A stretch of 64,000 bases of DNA from Rostratula benghalensis (Eukaryota; Chordata; Aves; Charadriiformes; Rostratulidae). The translations under genes were made by a program, and so were the position numbers. The notes below the pieces were generated by a model, which did not search any database, was not told where the DNA came from, and saw nothing but the letters and a program-made list of their open reading frames with translations. The stretch spans positions 2,142,312 through 2,206,311 of the forward strand of contig VXAI01000009.1 in NCBI GenBank assembly GCA_013399305.1, given 5' to 3'. Shown one piece after another: positions 38,101 through 49,055 of this stretch; within the stretch, counting starts at the first letter, position 1, and the number at the start of each line of letters is the position of its first letter.

Positions 38101-40757
38101 TTACATTACGTTTGATTATAAATAGAATTGTGGGTACCAGGAGTAGGGGCTGGCTGAGGCTCCGGTTGATGTGTGAATTCCACCCTTGTGTCTAAAGGTA
38201 CACAGAAATCAAGAAAGTCAGGCATTTCAGTACAGTTAAGAGCCTTAATACTTTTAATCTGGCTGTGAGTGTTCATGAGTTATGAAGGACAATAATGTCC
38301 AAATATTTATAATAAAGTGTCAAAATGTGAATGTTATGGGATGCTTTGAATCAGTGTAAGCTCTTTGAAGCCACTGATGTGTTGCTAACTTTCATGGGAT
38401 GTATCTGGGTTATCACTTGATAAAGGGAGGGTTATGAAAACTAGCTTCAGACCTTCTATTTGAACTCTGGAGAAGTGAGTTTATTTTGTTTCATTTTTGA
38501 CTCAATTATCTATTGTTTATGCAGTTCAGATATACCATTATGAATAGAGCAGTAATGTGAAACACTTCTTACTCCATGTGTGCTGAGCACACAGCGTTAA
38601 ATTATTGCATGCTTTGTAAAGTGACAAACTTAGTATTATTGAAAGGCTCTGCTCCACTTGTGGTTGTTATGTTTGGGGTTTTTTTTTACTTTAATCAAAA
38701 AGCAGAGCTATCTCAATCAAAACATGTTTCTTAAATTTAGAAATGTAATGTAGAAGACTCATCCGCTTTTCTTTGAAGTCTGGCGTGGGATTCCTGGAAA
38801 TGTTTTTAAGTGGCTTAAGAGAATCCACATGCAGCAGCATTTAGCTCTCAGTCTTTCCCACTCAGAAGTTTTAGGCAAGGCCTCAACTAAGAATGTGAGT
38901 GTAGAGAACCAGCACAGGTGAGATGTATTTTGGAGGGCAATGATTAAAGTTTTAGTTAGACATGTAACCTCCTAACATGGAGGAACAAGGTGTCTTTTTT
39001 GCCTGTTGCTAGGTAGAGGAGCTCTGCACAGGGACAGCTGAAGGGGAACCAGGGAAGCTAAAAAACCGAAAATGTCACGTGCATCAGAATATCAAACCAC
39101 AACTCTTCTTGGAAAGCAGATCTCGTGTCAGTCCCTGCTGCAGGGCGATATGTGAAGTGGCAGAGTGTGACTTCATTGCCCCAGTTTTGTTGGTACACTT
39201 AGTACCTGCTTTTAAACTGAACAAGACCCAGCTACTCTGGGGGATTTTCACCTGCCTCTCATTTTCTTTGCCTGCCTTTCTGGAGCAGAATGCAGGCTGG
39301 TTTTCTGTTTTACACACTGCAGGGGACAGTGCTGCCATTGTCACTTAATGGTAAGCGTGTTATCCGTAATTCTCTTGTTAACTTCTCAGGGGTCTGAATG
39401 AGAGCTAAGTGTATTTTCAGATCTGAATGTAAACTTTGCTTGTGATGTAGCAAGGATATGATATCCCCCTTGGTTGCAAGGATTATACGGTCACCAAGGA
39501 ATGCTGTTTTCCCTGCTTCATTCTTCTGACATTACAGGGACCTTGTGTCCTGCAAGATATGTTTTACTGCTTGCATGAGTTTTTAAATACGCACTTAGTC
39601 TGCACATTAAATATTAAAGTTCCTCATAACAACTGGTTTACTGGGTTTTAAAATGCACGTGTCTCAACAGCACAAACTGGTTCTTTCAGTGACTGCACTT
39701 TTATTGGCTTGTTATACGAAGAAAAAATAGAAAACTCTGTTACAGCTTCTCACTGTCTAGGAAATCTGTGAGTTGATAGGTTTGATATCCCAGCTTTTGT
39801 TCAGACAGTGCTCTTGCAATTCAAATAATTACATTGCCCAATAAAAACCGAGAAACACAGTTTTCAGAAATAACAATCTGAGTTGGCCAGAGGGTAACTG
39901 CTTTTATTGTACACAGAGGAAACATGAAACCTGCTTGTTTTCCAGCAAAAGAAAGGAATTGGAGTATTCTGTCATATAGGTGTAAGACTAAGAAAACAAA
40001 TTCGGCCTCAGTTTTCTTAGAAGTCAGCATAGGATTTTTTTTCTCCATAAATGTAATAGATGGGGCTCTACACGGTCACAAAAAAGGATTTAGTATTTGT
40101 CAGTACCTTCTAGAGGCAAACAGGGAAAAACTCTTAAAATTGAGATTAATAAAATATGCTTTCAGGGTTAAACCTGTTCATCCTGTGTTATGATTGGATG
40201 AATGGAGTCGGCTTGACTGCAAAAGAATTTGAGAACTATTGTTACAACTTTGGCAACTCTACAGTCTAGAGCCAGTCACCTGGGTCTAGTTTGTCCAGAG
40301 ACTTACCCCACACTACCTCTTGAAACAGCCTTCTAAGAAGTTCTAATTGTCTTGCTGAAAGGTTGGCCTTTTCATGCAAAGTAACAGCTGAAAAACTGCC
40401 AGGCTCTTCACAGCAGATGTAACTGGTGTTCTTAAATGGATTATTTGTGAATAGTAACCTTAAGGAGCAATTATCCTTCCTTGTTGGTGTGATCATCAGT
40501 CAATGACCAGTGTCAGTGGTCATGCTCAGAAATATGCAGCAGGGCTGAACCCTGACCACTTCAAAGTGGTTACAGCTCTGGTTAATAGCATCAATGCACA
40601 GGTTTGGGTTGGGGAAAGTTGTATAATGATATGAACATGTTTTCTTCTATGCTAAGTGTGTGCACAATGTAGCTTTCCATCTTCCTGGCTGCTCTGAGTA
40701 GGAATATGACATGCTTACAAGATGCATTAAGGTAGAGAACCAAAAGAAGGAACATAG
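38101..40757. other. Non-coding unique sequence between CR1 copies
   Basis: No gene was recognised. Near-complementary frames at 39.08-39.35 kb on both strands show no known domain and are judged chance. Confidence 0.65.
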
Positions 40758-40980
40758 GAAGGTCCATTCAAATATGAAAACTTCTTTAGGTTGAGGGTGA
40801 CAGAACACTGGAACAGGCTGCCCAGGGAGGTTGTGGAGTCCCCTTCTCTGGAGACCTTCAAGACCCACCTGGATGCAGTCCTGAGTGATGTGCTCTGGGC
40901 AATCCTGCTTTAGCAGGGGAGTTGGACTGGATGATCTCTAGAGGTCCCTTCCAACTCTGACAGTCCTGTGATTCTGTGAA
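40758..40980 (+). mobile_element. CR1 LINE fragment, 3' end
   Basis: It contains the CR1 landmarks GAACAGGCTGCCCAGG (about 40812), TGTGGAGTCCCC, GGACTGGATGATCTCTAGAG and CCCTTCCAACTC. It ends near GTGATTCTGTGA at 40979. The terminal repeat is the CTGTGATT variant rather than CTATGATT, and the internal sequence differs from the copy at 33.9 kb, so the two probably belong to different CR1 subfamilies. About 220 bases remain and no coding capacity survives. The 5' boundary is approximate. Confidence 0.93.
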
Positions 40981-41744
40981 GTGTAAAAATGAGTCTGGGG
41001 GCTGACATAATTGATACAATGAAGAAGGGAAATTATTTTGGCAGCTACTGTTTCCAGTGGCACTGACAAGTGAATGCAAACTTACAATGACAATGTGGTT
41101 TAATACCTTGGCAACAGCTCTGGTAGCCGAGGCTAAAGTGACACACAGGAAGGGGTCAGTCAAAGAAGATAAGAAACTGGGTGGGTGGGGTGTTGAAGGA
41201 GAGCTGTCCCTGGACATCCATGTAGAGATGTCAGAGAAGACAGATGAAGAAGTGGGAATAGATGGAAGGAGATAAATAGGTCAGTGGAAGTGAGGTGCAT
41301 TTGCAACTCATTGGCACGCAGGCCACAGCAGCAGCAGAGGGACTCGGACAACAGTCTTAGAAGGAAGTACTTTGTGGTGGAGGAGAGGGTGGAGGCTGAT
41401 GGCATACCCAGAGGAGGCAGTTTGGACAACTTAGCTCTTTTTATGGTTCAGATTATTCAGATCTAAGCATTCCGGTGTTGCAGATTTTCCTTGAATTTTT
41501 TTTTTTTTTTTAAATTAAATTACAGGCATTGAGCCCGGCAGCTGAAAGGACTGCTGAATGACTTTCTCTGTAGATAGATAGAAAGGAAAATCTGTAGTCC
41601 AAGAAAAACATATGTGACAGCTTTGACAGAAGGCTCACGAAGTCGCAGGGAACATGGACAGAATACAGCACTTGGGTTATTCTGTCTGCCCACCTTTTGT
41701 TTTTTTGCCACTGCTAACTGGCCAGCATGCAAAATCACACACGC
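40981..41744. other. Non-coding sequence
   Basis: No gene was recognised. A purine-rich stretch with AGAAGA-type words lies at 41.15-41.28 kb, and a T-run occupies 41496-41511. Frames on both strands overlap here without similarity to known proteins. Confidence 0.6.
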
Positions 41745-41790
41745 AAAAAAAAAAAAACCCAAAAAACCCAAAACCCCAAACCCCAAAACA
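41745..41790. repeat. A/C low-complexity repeat
   Basis: Runs of A alternating with CCC or CCCC (A12CCC, then AAAAACCC and AAACCCC-like units). The units drift and are not the vertebrate telomere hexamer, so this is treated as a simple A-rich repeat. Confidence 0.8.
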
Positions 41791-41999
41791 ACATATAAAC
41801 ATTTTCTGCTAGGTGAACTTTGTACAGAAAAGCCCAGAAATATCACACTTAATTACCTGAAACTGTTTACTTTGCCTGCAGCTTGAGAGAGTGGCTATCA
41901 TCTTGCAGTGTGTGATTAGGGAAGGATTAGATTTGCCGTAGATAAGCAGCTGGTAAGGTGACCACAATTCTGTAGCAGGCGGGTGTTTGAGCGGTGTGC

Positions 42000-42260
42000 T
42001 GCCACGTGCTTGGCACTGGTGCATGGCGTTAATAGATCTCCCTGGAATACAATCGTGCTGTGGTTAGATCGGTTTCCTCTGAAGGAAACCGTATAGAGGG
42101 TGAGAGTAACAGAAAACTGCCTTTAAAACCACCTCTGACAGTCTGCAGACTTCTGTGACATCTTAATGTTCACATTGCACAATAAAGGGAGTAGGTTATA
42201 GCTATTAATGCAGGCCGAATTGTTGCTAAGGGTTTTGACTCTTGCTCCGGGCTGTAGCGG
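42000..42260. promoter_or_regulatory. CpG-retaining patch with hairpin, candidate conserved element
   Basis: CpGs occur at short intervals (GCCACGTGC, TGGCGTTAAT, AATCGTGC, GATCGG, ACCGTAT, GCCGAATT, CTCCGGGC, TAGCGGG) with no repeat signature. An E-box CACGTG is at about 42003-42008 and a perfect inverted repeat is at 42070-42091. Inference from composition only. Confidence 0.3.
42070..42091. repeat. Perfect inverted repeat, 9-bp arms
   Basis: The arms CGGTTTCCT (42070-42078) and AGGAAACCG (42083-42091) are exact reverse complements around the 4-base loop CTGA. The arms are not AT-only, so low complexity does not explain them. It could be a structured site, a pair of abutting GGAAACC-type binding sites, or chance. 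Confidence 0.85.
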
Positions 42261-44704
42261 GTGCTAAAGCTGCAGGTACCTGTGTATAGTTGTTTGTTCC
42301 TGCCTTGGGTGGGGAAGTGCTGCTAATGTGTGCTCCTGGGGAGAGCTGGGCCTGGGGGACGTGAGTGGCAGAAGAACAGGAACTCAAGTATGGCAAGAGC
42401 CCAACTGGAATCCCCTGCTGGAGAGGGTCCAGCACACGTGCAAGGCACTGCTTCCCAGCCCTGTTTCTGATCACCCTGTGCTGAGGATGCTCTTTGGTGG
42501 AAGTTTGCATGCATCAGGCAACGTTAATATTTCTGCAGAGCGCCTTGGGTGGCAGAGAAGAATGCTGCTTGCTTCAGGCTCTTCTCCCGAGACAAGGGAT
42601 GAAACAATGGCATGCCCAAGATACTGCCACCCTTCTTTAAACTGTAAATCAAGGTGGTTAATGTATTTGCATAACGAATGTCCATCTAGTAAATCAGGCA
42701 CTGAGGTGTTGTTCAAATAAAGCAATTTCTAGCAATCTGGGTTTGAGATGAAATGGATAATTGTGGCTAGACCTGCATGCAGGGGGGAAAAAAAAGGCAA
42801 TGCTCTCCAGGCTAGTGGTAAATATTGGTCTCCTTTTATGGATCAAGAAGCAGCCTCGAGTTATTACCAAGACAATGGGCTTGACTAACAATTGGTTGAT
42901 GCATTTCTTCAGTTGGGGGCATCTGTAAGTCTTTGTGAAGAAGCATTGGCAATTTGCTGCTATTTGTTATTACTCCTACTTTGCATAGCCTAACAGTCAT
43001 CTGACCAGTTCTCCTTAGGCTCCCTGTGGGACACGGATATAGGAATCACAAGCTGTGTGCTTTCAGACAGCTAGGCTATGATGGAGGTATACCAAACTGG
43101 GTGTAGTGACAATAGCACCTGCTACTGAATATTTTCCATTGAGCCATACATGCACTTTTGCATGGGAAACCCCACTAGAAGGAAGCCCTTTTTGCAGAAA
43201 AATGGTTTGCACAGAATCACTCCCAGTTTTTACTTGAATCCAAACATTGAACTTCCCAGGAATCTCTGGTGCCAGCAACTGATTGGAAACAGTTCAGTGA
43301 TGCTTCTCAGTCAATAACGCTGCAGCTTCAGACCTGTTTAGGGAGCACTTGCAAGTCAAAGGAGATATTGGTAATTTTAAGTAGATAGTGGATTCAGTGT
43401 TTCCTTACTAGGCTCACTTGTTAAGAGCAATATGCATGGAATTCAGAAGCTATTGACCCTGAGGCACCTTTAGCGTTTTAATAATAACAGCTGTAGACAA
43501 TATAAGAAAGTCTTGTTTAATGTTTTTTTTAGATATTAATCTCTCTCCTTGGAATCATATCTGATGATATCTAAAATATTTTCTTAACTGAATAATATGA
43601 ATAACTTTAAGTGGAAGAAAAATCCAGTACAGTAAATCCCTGTATGTGAGGTTTAGTCAATGATCCCACAGAGCGAAAAACGCATTTGTTTTCACCTCTG
43701 CACTGCATGAATTTTCAAAAATCTTTACATTCAGTCAGCCAAACTCAACTGAATACATCTGTCAGTATTTGGTCTTGGCCATCTCTTCTCTTATTTCATT
43801 ACCTCCTGGGCTCAATAAACCACAATCTGTAAAGAAAAAACTAGTGAAAAGGTCAGTTAGAGACATCTGGTCAGTTATGAAGAAAAAGAGGCTATTAGAT
43901 GACCTGCCAAACATAATAGCTGTTTAATTCTATTTTTTCCAAGGCTACCTGAGAGCTTACTTGTCTCTCTTACTTCACAAGTCATCCAAGGCAAACAAGG
44001 CTTTCCTCAACAGCATAGAAATAGTTGTACCTAATAGTCCAGATACTCCGGATATAGAAAGTCATCACCCACTGTGTCATTACGTGTAGGTATGCTAAGA
44101 GCATGAATATACTATAAAAAGTCCACTTTTGTGGATCTCTGCATAATATTCTGCTTTAAGTCAAAAGTCAGAGAAATCTGACAGGCTATAAAGTACAATT
44201 AAAACTGAGCACATCAGTAATAAGAAGCCACAAAGCATGCATAATCATGAGATAAATGACCTCAATGGACAGATGATGATGAGCCAAGGAGAAGCCAAGG
44301 TCAATTATCAGAACTTCTAATTTTAATGCTATAATTAATAATGAATATTTCAAGAAAGAATGTTTAAAGACTAATTGTATTCTGGTGTTAAAACCTGTTA
44401 AACGTTAAACTTATGCAATTTATGCAAATTAATCTGATAAGAAGAGACAATTAAGGTTTATAATTAACAGATAAATACAAATGATCCAGTGATGAAGGTC
44501 TTGGTTTCTCCTCTGTCTTGTGCGACAATGTAATTGATTTTTATAAATGCTAATTTATATGCACTGCTAACCATTAATACATTGAAGAGATCATTTATTA
44601 AATTAAAGATGAATAGTGGTGTATGCAAAGATAGTACCTGAGTTTTCAACATCCTAAGGATGAAAAGTAAGCAGAAAAAGCTCAAATCTTTGAATATGAA
44701 TATG

Positions 44705-44737
44705 TTTTTTCTTTTTTTCTTTTTCTTTTTTTTTTTT
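44705..44737. repeat. T-rich pyrimidine tract
   Basis: Runs of T interrupted by single C residues, ending in CCCC at 44738-44741. Simple low-complexity sequence. Confidence 0.85.
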
Positions 44738-44876
44738 CCCCAACAACCTTTGACATGCCACGTCTGAGGTATAGGGGAAAAAAAGTTTACTGGAGACAAA
44801 CAGTCTTTGTTCAGTAAGTCTTTACGTGACACTAAGAAAGATTTTTGGCACAATCCTCGCCTTTTAACATTTGTTC

Positions 44877-45020
44877 TCGTGGACTAGAAGTAACGTGCAT
44901 TCTTCCTTTGCTTTGCCGTACTGTGCTTTTTCTTTGTGTTCTCGTACGAGACGATGGCACGTTCACCCTGGAATGAAGCTGCTTGTAACCAGGCAGGGGG
45001 AGTTTTTCAGGACGAGTGTG
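44877..45020. promoter_or_regulatory. CpG-retaining patch with 12-bp palindrome
   Basis: CpGs occur in CTCGTGG, AACGTGC, GCCGTAC, then a dense group around 44941-44962 (CTCGTACGAGACGATGGC, CACGTTC) and GGACGAG. The perfect palindrome TCTCGTACGAGA lies at 44940-44951. No repeat family was recognised. Regulatory function is inference. Confidence 0.28.
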
Positions 45021-46120
45021 CTAACTTGGTGTTCTCTTACAAACAGTAACCTCTGCTTCCTGAGGTGTTATGTTGATTACATGCTTTTTAAAGAGTTACT
45101 GACTTCTCCTTTTTAAAATGAATGATGGCATTTTGCCAGCTCCCGTACTTGTAAGAATAGTAGGGCTCTCTTACGTTTAATGCTCAGTATTGGTGGGGGG
45201 TTTTGAACCAGCTATAAAAAAGCACGCATTCCACAATATTTTTTCTATCCACCTGCAGAACTGTAACACTATCTAGCTTTGTAAATGCAGCTGCAAACAT
45301 CAGTTACTTATAATTACGTGTAGCTTTATCTTCCACGGCTCTTCTCTCCCCTCTCCTCCTTTATTTTCCAGGGGAGAGGTTTTGGCTGAACTGCAGCAAA
45401 GCAGGTGTTTGCACGGCAGCTCCAGGAAAGTGGCTCAAATGGCTCAAAGAAAGCCATAAAGGGGGAAGGAAGGGGGAATGAAGCAAACACACTGCTCTAG
45501 CAGATTTGTTTACTTCTAAGATTAAATTTAAAACAAAAACAATGAGACATTTTTTGCAACATCTAAATATAATTGCAGTCTATTTTCAAAGGATACTCAG
45601 TAATAAATTTTTTTCCTCCCCATTTTCCTACTGACTTCTGTCCTTGATGTAGTTGGTGCTGAGATATGTTCTGGAGAACTGACTCAGGAGGCCAGCACTA
45701 CAGGAGCTTCAAAAAGCACAGGGACTTTTGCAGACATAAGGCAAAACTTGCACCTGCCAAAGCAATCAGTGGAAAATCCATGGTCATTCATGAAGGAGTG
45801 ATGTGGTCTGCTGACTTCAGTGGGGCTTCTTGATATAAATCCATGCAGAATTTTACTTAAAAAGACACGCATTAAGTTTTTGCTCCCAGCAGATACGATA
45901 CAGCCCAGAGTATTCTTCTGAACGCACTTCCCGTGCTGTCACAACCACGTAAGGAACAGTAAACTTTTCTTCTTGTCTTCCCACATGGTTTGTCTTCTAC
46001 TACAGATTAGCTGGAGATAGTCACCATGAATCAGAATTATGGCCCTCTGCTTCTACATGTTTGTATGACACACTTCTCCCAGTTCCCAATTTCCTTGATC
46101 ACACAGCACTGTTGACAATT

Positions 46121-46514
46121 TGTGAGAGAGCTGGGGGTTGTTCAAACTGGAGAAGAGAAGGCTCTGGGGAGACCTTATTGCAGCCTTCCAGTATCTGAAG
46201 GGAGCCTGCAGGAGAGCTGGAGACGGACTCTTTGTCAGGGAGTGTAGTGATAGGATGAGGAGTAATGGCTTTACGTTGAAAGAGGGGAGAATTAGATGAG
46301 ATACTAGAATGAAATTTTTTACTGTGAGGGTGGTGAGACACTAGAACAGGTTGCCCAGAGAAACTGGATGCCCCATCACTGGAGGTGTTCAAGGCCAGGC
46401 TGGATGGGGCTTTGAGCAACCTGGTGTGGTGGGAGGTGTCCCTAGCCATGGCAGGGGGGGTTGGGACTATGATCTTTAAGATCCCTTCCAACTATAATGA
46501 TTACGATTCTGTAT
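46121..46514 (+). mobile_element. CR1 LINE fragment, 3' end
   Basis: It has the typical CR1 sequence order: GAGAGCTGGGGGTTGTTCA, CTGGAGAAGAGAAGGCTC, GGGGAGACCTTATTGCAGCC, TATCTGAAGGGAGCCTGCAG, GTGGTGAGACACTAGAACAGG, GAGGTGTTCAAGGCCAGGCT, GATCCCTTCCAACTATAATG and an eroded GATTCTG terminus. This is a third CR1 subfamily type compared with the copies at 33.9 and 40.8 kb. About 390 bases remain. It is 5'-truncated and non-coding. The long minus-strand frame at 46099-46491 is simply the antisense of this element. Confidence 0.95.
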
Positions 46515-48914
46515 AAAACTCCGTTACCTTGGGGGGGGAAAGAAGGAATGGAAAACATAGTAGGTAATTTTTAAAATGTGTCCTGAAATTGCCGCCTTTT
46601 TTTTTTTTTTCTTTAAAAATCAAAGCCACATTCTTACATCTCAATGCAAGGGCAGCATCTGTTATATAATTAAACATTTCAGGAATATCTAGACTTTCAT
46701 CTCCAGAATCAAAGGTAATGAGATATTTTTTTTCCACTACAGATCTATTAATTACATTAAGGCTCGTTAAAGCCTTGAAACAAAAAAGGCCTTACACTCA
46801 AAATTCCCAAGAGACTTGCTTACTAGACCTTTACAGAGACTTGTCACTAGAATCAATCTGCAACTTCCCAGTGAAAGGGGGTTTCATTGCAAAATGCTGA
46901 ATCACTGCAGTAGCAACAAATGTCCCCCTGAAACCCTGAGAGAGTCTGCAAGGGTTTCTGCCTGGGCAGCAGCCCATCACCTGCCAGGCTGCTCCAGTGC
47001 CCAGCATTGCCCCTGATAGAGATCCCCATCACCTTATGCTCTGGTTCCAGTGGGTAAGGAAGCCCTGAGACCCTCAGGTGAGGCCAAATCTCACATAGCT
47101 GCATCATCATCATCATGCCTTCTGACTGCACACTTGGCTGCCTAGGATTTAAAAGCTATGCAAAAGACCTCTGATAAAAGTATTAAAAGTAGCTTGCCAT
47201 TCTCTTATTCTGATCATAGATGTACTTGATGAGCAGGCAACAGACATGAGAGGATGGTTTTTGCCATCCCTGCATTCTGTTGTGGGGGCCTGACTAAAAT
47301 ACAAAACTCCCAGGAGAGGGCAAATCTACATCTGACTGAAGAAACTATGTCTCACCCCTTGGGCTCTGTGGAATTATCATAGAGTGGTAAAAAACTATAA
47401 AACTCTAGAGCATGTAGTCTCTTCTGGAGACTGAGTATTCCCTGCAAACAATCAATAAGGCCAAGCTGTGGCCCCTGTCCTGTCCTGCTGAGGCAGACTG
47501 CAGACACCTCACTACCTCTTCCATTTCTACTCTTATGGAAACTACATAGTAAGAACTGCTTTTAAAATTATTCTTCCTAGGGAAAATAGGTACAAAAGAA
47601 GTCCCTGACAAATGTACAGCCTATTGAGTCCACAGAGTGGGGTTTTGGTGCTATTTCAGAAGCCTGGAAATGTTTGTCCTTAGCTTGTCACAAATCTGCT
47701 GGGTGAAATGATAATGCAGTTCAGTATGGGCATAGGTGTTTGCTAGAAAGGAATAAAATCTCTGGAGACGTCCCTACTTATGTTCAAACCTCCTCTTCAT
47801 AAAATGTGACAGGTCCTAAATAGCATATATTTATTTCTCCTGTGGCAACTTTTGGCGTTAATATCACCTAATAGAGATCGCTTGGTAGAATCAGTACATG
47901 AGGAAGACTACACCCAAAACTCTCAATCTATTGTATGTGCCAGAAAGAGTTTTAGGGCTGCCAACAGCAAAAAACATTAAGGAGAGATCTGTAAAACATT
48001 TTTATGGAAATAAGACTGAACCCAAATCTCAGTGATGAGCTCTAAGCAGGGGGGTGAGGTCCTGATGATGGAAAGGGGCTATTTGATTGTGGCAGTGGCA
48101 CAACTTCGTGAGACATAGTAGGGCTGTCAGTTGTTATATGTGAGGGATCTGAAACTGGCTTACCCCAGCTGAGCCTGTCTCTGGAGTACAACCTGTGAAC
48201 TGGGGAGAGGCAGTAAGTTGGTCTGAGCATGGGCAAACACAGTGAATACCAATCACTTATTTTCTAGGAGTGAGGAAGAGTGTGTCTGCAAGATGTTTAA
48301 AGCAATGAAAAATTTCTAATATGTATTCTAATATGAAGTATATTTAGACAGTAAATAGGATTTTTTCACTAAGTCCTAACCTTTTTAAAATCTCTTTTGC
48401 TGTATTTATACAGCATAATATATAAGATTATGTGACTAGTCATAATGAAAACATTCTAATAATTTGAAAGCTATTTTCTGAACATGTTGATTTCTTTATA
48501 TGTGTATTGTACCTCAGCAGCCCTTTAAATACTTTGTCATAGTTTTTAGTTACACATTGGTAATTAAAATTAGAGGTGTTTAAATTTGGAAAACATTGAC
48601 AGGTTGGAATTTATTATTATGTTATGTAAAACCAGAAATTTCCTGTGAAATTGGAAATCTATTTAAATGTTGTCAGAAAACTTTTGTTTGAAATTTCATG
48701 AAGGTACTGGCAATTGTTCATGTCATTTCAGTTTTATAGTTTACATAATCCATTTTGAGAAAACATCAGCCTTCTTCATTTCAGCCACCAGGAGACACTT
48801 GCTGTACAGAAGTGATAAGGTGCTTCAGTTAATATAAAGCAAAAGCTGCCCAGAACGATTTGAAGAATAAAGTACAACTGACAGCATTGAATTTGCTATA
48901 TTGGCTCATATTTC
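46515..48914. other. Non-coding unique sequence
   Basis: No gene was recognised. A 14-T run lies at 46597-46610 and five CAT units at 47102-47116. The stretch 47370-47420 has a faint CR1-like look (ATCATAGAGTGGT) but is too diverged to call. Confidence 0.6.
47102..47116. repeat. CAT trinucleotide repeat (5 units)
   Basis: Five perfect CAT units. Short microsatellite. Confidence 0.9.
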
Positions 48915-49055
48915 AGCCACGGGGTAAGCTGGAGGGCACCTGTGGAGGTCATTTAAGTCTGAAAGCCCAAAGCAGGGCTAACATCGTGGGTAGCACAGGT
49001 TGCTCAGCCCACGCCAATGAAGCATGAATGTCTCTGTAGAGGGAGATCCCTTAAT
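48915..49055 (-). mobile_element. Diverged CR1 LINE relic, minus strand
   Basis: The plus-strand reading shows, in order, weathered versions of the reverse-complemented CR1 3' region: GGAGGTCATTTAAGTC, CAAAGCAGGGCTAAC, CACAGGTTGCTCAGCCC and GAATGTCTCTGTAGAGGGAG. The order matches what is known of CR1, but the terminal octamer repeat is gone and several indels are present, so it is older than the other copies. Boundaries are approximate. Confidence 0.7.

Larger units (their letters stand above)
41791..46120. other. Non-coding unique sequence
   Basis: No gene or transposon was recognised. Two CpG-retaining patches (about 42.0 and 44.9 kb) and a T/C-rich run (44705-44737) are listed separately. 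The AT-rich part 44190-44470 carries an exact octamer ATGCAAAT at 44422-44429 directly followed by TAAT. Octamers occur several times elsewhere in this AT-rich window, so one site carries little weight. Confidence 0.65.

Noticed and set aside
41745..41790. CCCCAAA-like units suggesting interstitial telomere repeat
   Set aside because: Vertebrate telomere repeats are TTAGGG/CCCTAA. The units here drift and lack T, so this is a simple A/C repeat.
44422..44429. Octamer ATGCAAAT as a specific POU-factor site
   Set aside because: The same 8-mer occurs several times elsewhere (for example 28129 and 60417), as expected in AT-rich DNA.
46099..46491. 130-codon minus-strand frame
   Set aside because: It is the antisense of a CR1 fragment, not a host gene.
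47370..47420. Faint CR1-like start (ATCATAGAGTGGT)
   Set aside because: Only scattered words agree, without the expected order of downstream blocks.
48782..48798. CTCF-like sequence AGCCACCAGGAGACAC
   Set aside because: Two core positions disagree with the CTCF consensus. At this stringency such matches are frequent.
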